The translations under genes were made by a program, and so were the position numbers. From CAWIXB01 sp963839955 (GTDB lineage Bacteria; Actinomycetota; Actinomycetes; JACCUZ01), in assembly GCA_963839955.1 (NCBI GenBank), contig CAWIXB010000001.1, positions 2,046,001 through 2,110,000 on the forward strand: 64,000 nucleotides of DNA. Direction: 5' to 3'. Under the pieces are notes generated by a model that did no database searches, was not told where the DNA came from, and was given only the letters and a program-made list of their open reading frames with translations. Positions 9,328-17,447 of the stretch are shown piece after piece. The stretch's first letter is position 1. Every line of letters begins with the position of its first letter.

Positions 9328-9390
9328 CCAGCCCAGCCTGCCCCTGCTCACCGCCATCCGAGCCGCCACGCCTCATTGCCCCATTGCGGC

Positions 9391-9423
9391 GTTGCCCCGT
9401 TGCCCCGTTGCCCCGTTGCCCCC
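9391..9423 (-). repeat. Tandem GGGGCAAC repeats, G-quadruplex motif
   Basis: The plus strand carries gttgcccc four times in a row, so the minus strand has four or more G-tracts of at least four G separated by CAAC (tracts at 9395-9398, 9403-9406, 9411-9414, 9419-9423). It lies between sseB and the infC promoter, in a gap of about 400 nt that otherwise holds the palindrome 9445-9491 and the infC leader. Confidence 0.6.
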
Positions 9424-9444
9424 TCCCACCTCCCGTTTCTCCAG

Positions 9445-9491
9445 TGATCATGCAGTTGTGCAGGTCCGGCGGCTGCACAACTGCATGATCA
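9445..9491. repeat. Perfect 19-bp palindrome at the sseB stop, dispersed repeat
   Basis: TGATCATGCAGTTGTGCAG (9445-9463) and its exact complement (9473-9491) enclose 9 nt. The right arm contains the stop codon of the sseB-like gene. One arm recurs at 42350-42367, also just 3' of a minus-strand gene. It is probably a terminator or mRNA 3'-end element of a dispersed family; there is no T-run. Confidence 0.75.
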
Positions 9492-10283
9492 CCAAGGGGT
9501 TGGGGGTGAAGGGGTTGGGGGTGAAGGGGTTGGAGTTGGGGTTGCGGCGACCTGGAGGCCGCGGATGGCCCGTGCCTGCAGCGTCTCGTCGGTGCGCACC
9601 CGCTCGGCCACCAGCGCGGCAGCCGCAGACCCGGCCGCCTCGACACCGGCCGCGACCGGCAGCAGCAGCCGGGCGTCGGCCCCGGCTGCGGGCACCAGCA
9701 CCGCGCGCGCCGGCCGGCGTACGGCGTGCCCGTCGCCGTCACCCAGCGCACCGGCGACCAGCTCGCCGAGCGTGTCGGCGAGCGCGTCGTCGTCGTACGC
9801 CGGCACCCGGCCCCTGCCCTCCGTCAGAGCCCGCAGCTCCGGTAGCTCGAGGACGGAGGTCTGCGGCCCGGCGACGTCGATGACCAGCACCTCGGCGTGC
9901 TCGGCCAGGGCGACGGCGGCCGCCCGGGCGCCGGGGACGGGCACCGGGCGTGCTGCCGGGTCGAAGCGAGCCAGCGTCTCGAGCGAGGTGAACGCGGGCA
10001 GCGCGCGGCGGCCGTCCTCGCCGGTCAGGATCGGCACCGCGACCTCGGCGGACGAGCCGCTGCGCAGGCCGTCGGCTCCCACCTCGGGCTCCCCCGCAAT
10101 CGCCACGACGGGCGTCAGCACCCGGGCGACGTGCAGGGCGGCCAGCACGTCGGGCAGCCGGCCCGCGTCGGCCGCGTGGGCGACGATGGCCGCGACCAGG
10201 ACAGGGTCGGCCTGGCCCGTGTCACCTGCCCCGTCGGGCTCGGGCAGGCGACGCGGCGCGTCTCCGGGACGGTTGACGGACAT
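9489..10283 (-). CDS. SseB-family protein with repeat-encoded Pro/Thr tail
   Basis: 264 aa from ATG 10283. The centre (AVPILTGEDGRRALPAFTSLETLARFDP and RAAAVALAEHAEVLVIDVAGP) matches the SseB N-terminal fold, of unknown biochemical role. It starts 33 nt from the divergent phosphoribosyltransferase gene. The last residues, PTPTPSPPTPSPPTPW, are encoded by a tandem gggttgggggtgaag-like repeat (about 9495-9545), so the tail length probably varies between strains. The TGA stop lies inside the palindrome 9445-9491. A longer open frame upstream is antisense to the phosphoribosyltransferase gene and is not used. Confidence 0.75.
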   Translation of the reverse strand: MSVNRPGDAPRRLPEPDGAGDTGQADPVLVAAIVAHAADAGRLPDVLAALHVARVLTPVVAIAGEPEVGADGLRSGSSAEVAVPILTGEDGRRALPAFTSLETLARFDPAARPVPVPGARAAAVALAEHAEVLVIDVAGPQTSVLELPELRALTEGRGRVPAYDDDALADTLGELVAGALGDGDGHAVRRPARAVLVPAAGADARLLLPVAAGVEAAGSAAAALVAERVRTDETLQARAIRGLQVAATPTPTPSPPTPSPPTPW

Positions 10284-10316
10284 CGCGGCGAGGCTAACGG
10301 GAATGCTGATGTCGTG

Positions 10317-10973
10317 ATGCCGACCACCCCCGAGCGATTCACCGACCGCGCGCACGCCGGCCGCGTCCTCGGTGAGCACCTCGCGGCGCTCGACGAGCTG
10401 GCCGGGTCCGACCTCGTGGTGCTGGGTCTGCCCCGCGGCGGTGTCGTCGTGGCGGTGGCGGCGGCGGAGGTGCTGGCGACCACGGCCGACGTGTTCGTCG
10501 CCCGCAAGATCGCGCACCCGCGGCAGCCGGAGTACGGGCTCGGCGCCCTCGCGGAGGGTGGCGAGCCGGTGTACGACGAGACGGCGCTGCGCCGGACATC
10601 GGTCACGGTCGAGGATCTCCGCGACGTCGTCGCGAGGGAGCGCACCGAGCTGGCCCGGCGAGTCTCGGCGTACCGCGGCGAACGCACGCTTCCTCCGCTC
10701 GCCGACCGGGTCGTGGTCGTCGTGGACGACGGCGTGGCGACGGGCGTCACGGCCCGCGCCGCGCTGCGCGCGCTGCGGGCGCATCGACCCCGCCATCTCG
10801 TGCTGGCCACGCCGGTCGCGCCGCCGCAGTCGATGCGGGAGCTGGCGCAGGAGGTCGACCAGACCTACGCGGTGCTGCTGCCTCGACGCTTCCGGGCGGT
10901 CGGTCAGTGGTACGACTTCTTCGACCAGACCACCGACGACGAGGTACGCCGAGTCCTCGCCCTCGGACGCTGA
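10317..10973 (+). CDS. Phosphoribosyltransferase-domain protein
   Basis: 218 aa, type I PRTase fold. The PRPP-binding loop VVVVDDGVATGVTARAAL lies near residue 140. The N-terminal part (LVVLGLPRGGVVVAVAAAEVL) and ARKIAHPRQPEYGLGALAEGG are typical of the stand-alone PRTases annotated as hydrolase/phosphoribosyltransferase in actinobacteria; the substrate is not known. GTG at 10314 is an alternative start. It is divergent from the sseB gene and convergent, with 4 nt between, with the membrane protein gene. Confidence 0.8.
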   Translation: MPTTPERFTDRAHAGRVLGEHLAALDELAGSDLVVLGLPRGGVVVAVAAAEVLATTADVFVARKIAHPRQPEYGLGALAEGGEPVYDETALRRTSVTVEDLRDVVARERTELARRVSAYRGERTLPPLADRVVVVVDDGVATGVTARAALRALRAHRPRHLVLATPVAPPQSMRELAQEVDQTYAVLLPRRFRAVGQWYDFFDQTTDDEVRRVLALGR

Positions 10974-10977
10974 GCGG

Positions 10978-11688
10978 CTACTGGTCTGGCGGCAGCGGCT
11001 GAAGCCACACGGTCGCGCACGCAGCCCGGTCCTTGCGCTCTTCGACGTCGACTTGCAGGCAGCCCGGGTCTTCTCCCCGGTACACCCGCACCTCGACCGT
11101 CTCGTAGCTGTCGGCGGCCACGGCGATCTCCCCCTCCAGCGTCGCCGTCCCGTCAGGGGCCGGACCGCTCGAGGCGAAGAAGAGCTCGGAACCACGTGAC
11201 TCGCCTGTCCGCCCGGGCGCGGCGACCGAGCGCGTCACGCCCGGCGGGTAACCGTAGACGGTGACCGTCATCACCGCATCGGCCTGGAGCAGATCGATGC
11301 CCGCGGCGAAACTCAGCTGCTTGCCGTCGAACGCGGCGGACACGTGCGGCTTGTCGTAGGCGACGCTGGCTTGACGAACCGAGAACGTCGCCGCCGCGAT
11401 GCCGGTCAGACCTGCCGCGAGCGAGAAGACACACAGGGCCGCCCACACCGCAGCGCGACGGGCAGCAAAGACCATGGACAGCCCCGCGACGACGACGCTC
11501 GCGACGGCCAGCAGCGCGCCGACCGCCAGCCAGCCCTGGTGGTTGAGCGCCGTGCGGGCCAGCCCGTCACGGAAGGCCGCGACGACGGCGAGCACGCCGG
11601 TCAACAGGGTGAGAAAGGTGGCGAGACGCTCGGACACCTTCAAGCGAACATCGGCGTCGCTCACGTGCACCCCCTCCGTGACCGACAC
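10978..11688 (-). CDS. Hypothetical membrane protein
   Basis: 236 aa, family not recognised. Three likely membrane segments occur at about residues 22-42, 53-75 and 82-105 (LATFLTLLTGVLAVVAAF, WLAVGALLAVASVVVAGL, VWAALCVFSLAAGLTGIAAA). A polar, probably extracellular C-terminal domain of about 130 residues with beta-rich spacing and two cysteines (GCLQVD, AACATVW) follows. It ends 4 nt from the convergent phosphoribosyltransferase gene. Confidence 0.6.
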   Translation of the reverse strand: MSVTEGVHVSDADVRLKVSERLATFLTLLTGVLAVVAAFRDGLARTALNHQGWLAVGALLAVASVVVAGLSMVFAARRAAVWAALCVFSLAAGLTGIAAATFSVRQASVAYDKPHVSAAFDGKQLSFAAGIDLLQADAVMTVTVYGYPPGVTRSVAAPGRTGESRGSELFFASSGPAPDGTATLEGEIAVAADSYETVEVRVYRGEDPGCLQVDVEERKDRAACATVWLQPLPPDQ

Positions 11689-11709
11689 CGTCGCACACGG
11701 TTGCGCGGT

Positions 11710-12693
11710 TCAGCGGGCGACACGCTCGCGCTGCGCGACGTGGCACGCCACCTGATGCAACGCCTCGCCGCCGAAGGGCAGCAGGGCCGGCTCGTCGGTG
11801 CGGCAGACGTTCTCGACCAGCGGACAGCGCGGGTGGAAACGACAGGCCGGCGGAGGGTCGGCCGCGTCGGGCACCTCGCCGCGCACGACGTCGTCCGGCT
11901 GGCCCTGGTAGAGGCTCGGGTCCGCCACCGGCACCGCTTCCTGCAATGCCCGCGAGTAGGGGTGCGCAGGGTCGTCGGACACCTGCCGCCACGGACCGAT
12001 CTCGACGATGCGGCCGAGGTACATCACGGCGATGCGGTCGGAGAGGTGGCGCACCATGCCGAGGTCGTGCGAGATGAAGACGTAGGTCAGGTCGAGCTCG
12101 CGTCGCAGTCGCGCCAGCAGGTTCATCGCCTCGGCGCGCACCGACACGTCCAGCGCCGAGACGGGCTCGTCGAGCAGCAGAACCTCCGCCTCGACCGCGA
12201 GCGCGCGAGCGAGACCGACTCGCTGCCGCTGTCCCCCGGACAGCTGGTGCGGCAGTCGGTGGCCCACCGCCGAGGGCAGCCCCACGAGACCGAGCAGCTC
12301 GGCGACGCGCCCGCGCCGCGCCGTACGCGAGCCCGCGAGCCCGTGCACCTCGAGCACCTCCTCCAACGTCTCGCCGACGGACATCCGCGGGTTGAGCGAG
12401 GCGTAGGGATCCTGGAACACCATCTGGACGGTGCGCCGCAGCGGGCCCAGGCCACGGCTGCGTACGTGGGTGACGTCCTCGCCTGCGACGCGCACGGTGC
12501 CGGAGTCGGCCTCCTCGAGTCGTACGACGACACGCGCTGTCGTCGACTTGCCGCAGCCACTCTCACCGACGAGTCCGAGCGTCTCGCCGCGACGGACCGA
12601 GAAGCTGACGCCGTCGAGCGCGTGCACGTCGCCGCGGCCCGGCACGCGGTAGTGCTTGACGAGGTCCGTCACCTCGAGGATCGGCTCGCTCAC
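11710..12693 (-). CDS. oppF: Peptide ABC transporter ATP-binding protein, OppF/DppF type
   Basis: 327 aa. Walker A GESGCGKST, signature LSGGQRQRVGLARAL, Walker B VLLLDEPVSALDVSV and the switch FISHDLGMV are all intact. The C-terminal oligopeptide-transporter extension has CRFHPRCP. It powers uptake with OppBC and OppD. The GTG start at 12693 overlaps the oppD stop (GTGA). Last gene of oppABCDF. Confidence 0.93.
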   Translation of the reverse strand: MSEPILEVTDLVKHYRVPGRGDVHALDGVSFSVRRGETLGLVGESGCGKSTTARVVVRLEEADSGTVRVAGEDVTHVRSRGLGPLRRTVQMVFQDPYASLNPRMSVGETLEEVLEVHGLAGSRTARRGRVAELLGLVGLPSAVGHRLPHQLSGGQRQRVGLARALAVEAEVLLLDEPVSALDVSVRAEAMNLLARLRRELDLTYVFISHDLGMVRHLSDRIAVMYLGRIVEIGPWRQVSDDPAHPYSRALQEAVPVADPSLYQGQPDDVVRGEVPDAADPPPACRFHPRCPLVENVCRTDEPALLPFGGEALHQVACHVAQRERVAR

Positions 12694-13680
12694 GTCCACT
12701 CCTCGCGCGGCACCCAGCACGCGGCGCGGCTCGCGTGGCGGTCGAGCAACGGCGGCTCCTCCTCCGTGCAGCGGTCACGGCGCTGCGGGCAGCGCGGCGC
12801 GAAGGGGCACCCCGGCGTGGTGTCGGCCGGGTCCGCTGCCACGCCCCCGATCTGCGGCAGGTCGCCCCGCTCGTCGTCGCGCACCGGGATGGACCTGAGC
12901 AGTCCTTCGCGAATACGGGTGTTGCGGCGCCCGGAACAGCGCGAGCGCGGCCGCGTCCTCGACGATGCGCCCGGCGTACATGACCAGCACCCGCTCGGCG
13001 ATGCGCGCGACGACGCCGAGGTCGTGGGTGATCCAGAGCACGCCGAGACCGTGGTCGCGGCGGAGCCGGTCGATGAGCCCGACGATCTGCAGCTGCACCG
13101 TCACGTCGAGCGCCGTGGTCGGCTCGTCGGCGATCAGGAGCCGGGGTCGGGCGGCGAGCGCCGTCGCGATCAGCACCCGTTGGCGCATGCCGCCGGAGAG
13201 CTGGTGCGGGTAGGCGCGGGCCACCCGCTGGGGGCGCGGCAGGCCCACCTCGTCGAGCACCTCGAGCGTCCGGGCTCGGGCATCCTCGCGGCTCCACCCG
13301 TGGGCACGCAGCCCTTCGCTCACCTGCGGGCCGACGCGCATCAGCGGGTTCAGCGACGTCATGGGGTCTTGGTAGATCATCGCGACCTGTGCACCGCGGA
13401 CATCGCGTTGCTCGCGCTCGGGAAGTCCGACGAGGTCGCGCCCGGCCAGCCGCACCGTCCCGCCGAGCACGAGCGCGTCGCGGGACAGCAAGCCGGCAAG
13501 TGCCATCGCGGTGAACGACTTGCCCGAGCCCGACTCGCCGACGATGGCAACGACCTCGCCGGCGCCGACGGAGATGTCGACGCCCCGCACGATCTCGACC
13601 TGCTGCCCACCGCTCCGTACGCCGGCGCGCAGACCCCCGACCTCGAGCAGAGCCGGCTCGGGCACGACCGCGGCCGTCAC
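12690..13680 (-). CDS. oppD: Peptide ABC transporter ATP-binding protein, OppD/DppD type (one frameshift)
   Basis: About 330 aa if read through. The first frame carries Walker A GESGSGKSFTAMALAG, Q-loop IYQDPMTSLNPLM, signature LSGGMRQRVLIATAL, Walker B LLIADEPTTALDVTVQ and WITHDLGVV. At about 12920 one extra base breaks the frame after APQHPYS; the next frame continues EGLLRSIPVRDDERGDLPQI through CPFAPRCPQR to the stop at 12690. The GTG at 13680 overlaps the oppC stop (GTGA). Either a sequencing error or a real frameshift; all ATPase motifs lie before it. Confidence 0.85.
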
Positions 13681-14600
13681 TGTTCGACGCTGCGCGGGTC
13701 GAGGGCGGAGCGAAGGCCGTCGCCGAGGAGGTTGAGCCCCACCACCGCCAGCACGATCGCCACCGATGGCACGACCATGGTCCACCAGGCGACCTCGACG
13801 AGGTTGCGCGCCTCCGACACCATCGCGCCGAGGCTGGGGTCGGGCGGCTGCGTGCCGAGACCGAGGAACGACAGCGCCGACTCGGTCAGGATCGCCCAGG
13901 ACAGCGCCAGGGTCACCTGGACGACGATCGGTGCGGCGACGTTGGGCAGCACGTGGCGGCGCAGCAGTCGCCGGGTCGGGATGCCGAGCACCCGGCCGGC
14001 CTTCACGTACTCCGAGGCGGCGACGGAGAGCGTCGGCCCGCGCGCGACCCTGACGAAGATCGGCGAGTAGACGATCGCGATCGCCAGGGCGGTGTTGGTC
14101 CAACCGCGGCCGAGCGCGGAGATGACGGCGAGCGCCAGCAGGATCGCGGGGAAGGCGAACAGCACGTCGGTGACGCGGCCGGCGAGCTGGTCGACCCAGC
14201 CACCGAGGTAGCCCGCGAGCAGTCCCACGGTGCAGCCCACGAGCGCGGCCAGGCCGACGGCGAGCAACGCGACGCGCATCGAGGTGGCGATGCCGACCAG
14301 CGTCCGGGCGAACACGTCGCGGCCGAACTGGTCGGTGCCGGCCCAGTACTCGCTCGAGGGGGCTTGCAGCCGGTCGGCCGGGTGCTGCTCGATGGGGTCG
14401 TTCGGCGTCAGGCCGAGCACCGCCCCGACCGCCAGGACAGCGAGCACGACGACCACGATCAGCCCCAGTCGCCCGTTGCGGTCGCGCCAGACTCCACCGA
14501 GTAGTCCCAGCGGACCCCGGCGGCGGGACACGTGGGCGATCGAGCCGGGTGCCTCGCCGCCCGTGCCCGGTGTCAGAGGTGACGGGAGTGTGGTGCTCAC
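13677..14600 (-). CDS. oppC: Peptide ABC transporter permease, OppC/DppC type
   Basis: 307-aa inner-membrane permease. N-terminal cytoplasmic part, first membrane segment LGLIVVVVLAVLAVGAVLGL, then a periplasmic loop with HPLG-type GTDQFGRDVFARTLVG. The EAA-loop region SEYVKAGRVLGIPTRRLLRRHVLPN that docks the ATPases is present, followed by more membrane segments. The ATG at 14600 overlaps the oppB stop (ATGA) and the gene's end overlaps oppD, so the operon is tightly coupled. Confidence 0.93.
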   Translation of the reverse strand: MSTTLPSPLTPGTGGEAPGSIAHVSRRRGPLGLLGGVWRDRNGRLGLIVVVVLAVLAVGAVLGLTPNDPIEQHPADRLQAPSSEYWAGTDQFGRDVFARTLVGIATSMRVALLAVGLAALVGCTVGLLAGYLGGWVDQLAGRVTDVLFAFPAILLALAVISALGRGWTNTALAIAIVYSPIFVRVARGPTLSVAASEYVKAGRVLGIPTRRLLRRHVLPNVAAPIVVQVTLALSWAILTESALSFLGLGTQPPDPSLGAMVSEARNLVEVAWWTMVVPSVAIVLAVVGLNLLGDGLRSALDPRSVEQ

Positions 14601-15565
14601 GGCGTACGCGTCCGCGGGTCGATGACGCGGTAGAGCAGGTCGACCGCGAGGTTGACGAGGACGAAGCCGACCGCAACGACCAGCACCGTGCTCTGCACGA
14701 CGGGGTAGTCGCGTTGGGTGATCGAGGTGAACAACAGCCGGCCCACGCCGGGCAGAGCGAAGATCTCCTCGACGATCACAGTGCCGCCCAACAGGTAGCC
14801 GAACTGGATGCCGGTGATCGTCACGATCGGCACCGACGCGTTGTGCAGCACGTGGCGCAACCGGATGCGCCCGGGCCGCAGGCCCTTGCCTCGCGCGGTC
14901 CGGACGAAGTCGGAGTCGGCGACGTCGGCGTACGCCGCGCGGGTCGTGCGCATGACGTTGGCCGCGAGCCCGACGGCGAGCACCAGCGCGGGGTAGAGCA
15001 TCTGGCTGAGGTTCCCGCCGACCGACTCGGTCAGTGGGACGAAGGTGCCGGTGTCCGGGAAGTAGCCGAACAGCTGGGCGAGCGCGGCCACCACCACTGA
15101 CCCGAGCACGAACTCCGGGATCGCGAGACCGAGCAGCGCGACCCCCTGCGCGGCCCGGTCGCGCGTCCCGCCCGGCCGGGTGGCCGCGAGGATGCCGAGC
15201 GCGACGCCGACGGGTGTCGCGATGAGTGTCGCGAGCACGGCGAGCTCGATGGTCACCGGGAGCGCCGTACCGATCAGCTCGGTGACCTCCCGGCCGCTGG
15301 AGAGCGAGACACCGAGGTTGCCCTGCAGCACCGACCCGAGCCAGCCGAGGAACTGCGACAACTGCGACTCGTCGAGCCCGTAGTAGTGCTCGAGTGACGC
15401 CCGCTGAGCCGGGCTCAGGGTGCCCGACTCGATGCCGAGGGCGGCGGTGATCGCGTCGCCCGGCACCGCGCGCAGCACGACGAACACGACGACGGCGACA
15501 CCCAGCAACGTCAGTGCCGTGCCGCCGATGCGTCGGGCCACCCAGCGGGTGGTCGTACCGGTCAT
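14597..15565 (-). CDS. oppB: Peptide ABC transporter permease, OppB/DppB type
   Basis: 322-aa permease. N-terminal segment GGTALTLLGVAVVVFVVLRA, then the long extracytoplasmic stretch and the BPD_transp_1 domain with the coupling loop SDFVRTARGKGLRPGRIRLRH. It ends with YRVIDPRTRTP, usual for DppB. It lies 45 nt after oppA and overlaps oppC by 4 nt. Confidence 0.93.
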   Translation of the reverse strand: MTGTTTRWVARRIGGTALTLLGVAVVVFVVLRAVPGDAITAALGIESGTLSPAQRASLEHYYGLDESQLSQFLGWLGSVLQGNLGVSLSSGREVTELIGTALPVTIELAVLATLIATPVGVALGILAATRPGGTRDRAAQGVALLGLAIPEFVLGSVVVAALAQLFGYFPDTGTFVPLTESVGGNLSQMLYPALVLAVGLAANVMRTTRAAYADVADSDFVRTARGKGLRPGRIRLRHVLHNASVPIVTITGIQFGYLLGGTVIVEEIFALPGVGRLLFTSITQRDYPVVQSTVLVVAVGFVLVNLAVDLLYRVIDPRTRTP

Positions 15566-15610
15566 GCCTGGAGGCTCATGTCGGGCACACGTACCCGGCT
15601 CGAGCCCGCC

Positions 15611-17311
15611 TCACTCCGCCCCGACGGCGACGTCGCGCAGCGACGTGAGGCCCTCGTCGGGGCGCGACTCGAAGCCGTCGACGTCCTTGCCCACGAGGTA
15701 GTAGCTGTCGCCCTGGAACATCCACACCCACGGTGAGATCTCCAGCAGCTTCTTCTGCAGGTCGCCGTAGATCTGCTGGCGTTCGACATCCTCCGTGGTG
15801 CTGTTCCCCTGGACCAGCAGGTTGGCCAGCTCGGGCGACTCGAGCCCCGCAGGGCCGGCCAGGCTGGCCCCGTCGGTGAAGTACCGCCCGTACATCAGGT
15901 AGGGGTCGCTGCTGCCGCCGTTGAGGGCGACCGCCGCGTCGAAGTCCGCTGCCAGCCAGGCCTTCACATACGGCGCGCTCGGCATCTGCTCCAGGTCGAG
16001 GCGTACGCCGATCTTGCTCAGCTGTGACTGCACGCTCTGCGCCTCGGCAGCTGCCGTGGCGTACTCCCCGGTCTGCACGATCGTGCGGATCGTGATGCCG
16101 TCCCCGTGTCCTGCGTCGGACAGCAGTTTGCGCGCGGCGTCGGTGTCGCCGGGGGTGCAGGGCAGGCCCTCGGTCTCGTCGTACTGGAACGCCGGGCTGG
16201 TGATCGGTCCGGTGACCTTGCCGTCCCCGAACGCCGCCGTGTCGATCACCTCCTGCCGGTCGATCGCGCACGAGATGGCCTGGCGCACCTTGATGTCGTC
16301 GAGCGGCTTCTTCCGTCCGTTGAGCATCAGTGCGTGGTAGGCGATTGTCGGCTGCTTGACCAGCTCGAATGCCTTCTCGCCCTCGCCCTGGTCGGCGACG
16401 CTCGGATCAGACACGAGACCGAGCTGGAAGGTGCCGGCCCGCATGCCCGCGAGGATCGAAGACTCCGACGGGATGACCCGGATCTCGACCTTGTCGACCT
16501 TGGGTGCGCCATGGAAGTAGTCGTCGTTGCCGGTCAGGCTCAGCTGCTGCCCCTGCGCCCACTCGCCGAACGCGAAGGGCCCGGTGCCGTTGGGCTTCTG
16601 GTCAATCGTGCCCGCCTCGATGTCCTTGGCATGCAGGATGGACGAGTTGACGCTGGACAGCGAGTAGAGCAACGCGGCGTTGGGCGCACTGAGCGTCAAC
16701 GTGACCGTCTTGTCGTCGGGCACCTCGACGCCGGTGATCGCGGTGAGGTTCGAGCGGGCGACCGCACCTGTCTTCTCGTCGAGGATGCGGTCGAGCGACG
16801 CCTTGACGTCGGCCGAGGTGAACGCATCACCGTCGTGCCACTTGACGTCATCGCGCAGTGCGAAGGTGACGGTCTTGCCGTCGCCGGAGATCTCCCACCC
16901 GCTGGCGAGGGCCGGCTCGAGCTTGCCGCCCTTGTCCGTCGTGACCAGCCGGTCGTAGATGATGCCGAGAGACTGCACGGTCTGGAACGCGGTGGCCTTG
17001 TGCGGGTCGAGGACGTCGACGTCCCCGGTGCGGGCGACGACGAGCGTGCCACCCTTGCCGCCGGCCTTCCCGCCGCCGGAGCCCTCGTCGTCCTGCGACC
17101 CGGCCGGAGAGCACCCCGACGCCTGGGCGAGGGCGACCGCGGTGACAAGCACCCCGAGCGCTCGTACCGTCCTGCGCCGAACCGACGTGCACGACCCTGC
17201 CGCCCGTACCGTCCTGCGCCGAACCGACGTGCACGACCCTGCCGCCCGTACCGTCCTGCGCCACAGAACCGATGTGCGCGACCCTGACGCCCGCGTTCCC
17301 CGCACTGCCAT
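15611..17311 (-). CDS. oppA: Peptide-binding lipoprotein of ABC transporter, SBP family 5
   Basis: 566 aa. After an unusually long basic N-terminus of about 50 residues comes a hydrophobic segment and a lipobox (VTAVALAQASGC), so the mature protein is a lipid-anchored extracytoplasmic binding protein. SBP_bac_5 hallmarks: LDPHKATAFQTVQSLGIIYDRL, LASGWEISGDGKTVTFALRDDVKWHDG and NGTGPFAFGEW. The ATG at 17311 has GGGAGG 6 nt upstream. The long n-region is made by 42-bp tandem repeats in the DNA (17163-17291). Context (anmK, serine hydrolase divergent) points to cell-wall peptides as ligand; this is inference. Confidence 0.92.
   Translation of the reverse strand: MAVRGTRASGSRTSVLWRRTVRAAGSCTSVRRRTVRAAGSCTSVRRRTVRALGVLVTAVALAQASGCSPAGSQDDEGSGGGKAGGKGGTLVVARTGDVDVLDPHKATAFQTVQSLGIIYDRLVTTDKGGKLEPALASGWEISGDGKTVTFALRDDVKWHDGDAFTSADVKASLDRILDEKTGAVARSNLTAITGVEVPDDKTVTLTLSAPNAALLYSLSSVNSSILHAKDIEAGTIDQKPNGTGPFAFGEWAQGQQLSLTGNDDYFHGAPKVDKVEIRVIPSESSILAGMRAGTFQLGLVSDPSVADQGEGEKAFELVKQPTIAYHALMLNGRKKPLDDIKVRQAISCAIDRQEVIDTAAFGDGKVTGPITSPAFQYDETEGLPCTPGDTDAARKLLSDAGHGDGITIRTIVQTGEYATAAAEAQSVQSQLSKIGVRLDLEQMPSAPYVKAWLAADFDAAVALNGGSSDPYLMYGRYFTDGASLAGPAGLESPELANLLVQGNSTTEDVERQQIYGDLQKKLLEISPWVWMFQGDSYYLVGKDVDGFESRPDEGLTSLRDVAVGAE
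17163..17291. repeat. 42-bp tandem repeat inside the oppA signal-peptide region
   Basis: Two exact 42-nt copies (17163-17204, 17205-17246) and a third diverged 45-nt copy (17247-17291). Being a multiple of three, each adds 14 residues (RRTVRAAGSCTSVR type) to the region before the hydrophobic core of the OppA signal peptide without breaking the frame. Confidence 0.85.
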
Positions 17312-17391
17312 GGTGTGCCTCCCGCCGCCCGCACGACCCGCGCCCGTGTGCCCTTCCGGCGCACGCGCGCCGGCCGGACCGATGTGGTGAG

Positions 17392-17435
17392 GTTAGGAAC
17401 TTACCTCTAGTCCTGACAAATCGTAACTTGCTAAC
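17392..17435. promoter_or_regulatory. Duplicated operator-like motif over the oppA promoter
   Basis: GTTAGGAACTTAC (17392-17404) and, on the other strand, GTTAGCAAGTTAC (17435-17423) are the same 13-nt motif in opposite orientation with 18 nt between. On the minus strand TTACGA (17426-17421) and TAAGTT (17403-17398), spaced 17 nt, form a promoter for oppA, so each motif overlaps one promoter element. The divergent serine hydrolase starts at 17448, 12 nt beyond, so one regulator could control both sides. No regulator gene is adjacent. Confidence 0.55.
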
Positions 17436-17447
17436 GTTTGTGTCCTG

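Noticed and set aside
11344..14070. A 908-codon open frame on the plus strand
   Set aside because: It is antisense to oppF, oppD and oppC, has no family resemblance and is rich in Arg, His and Gln, as expected from the reverse of high-GC genes.
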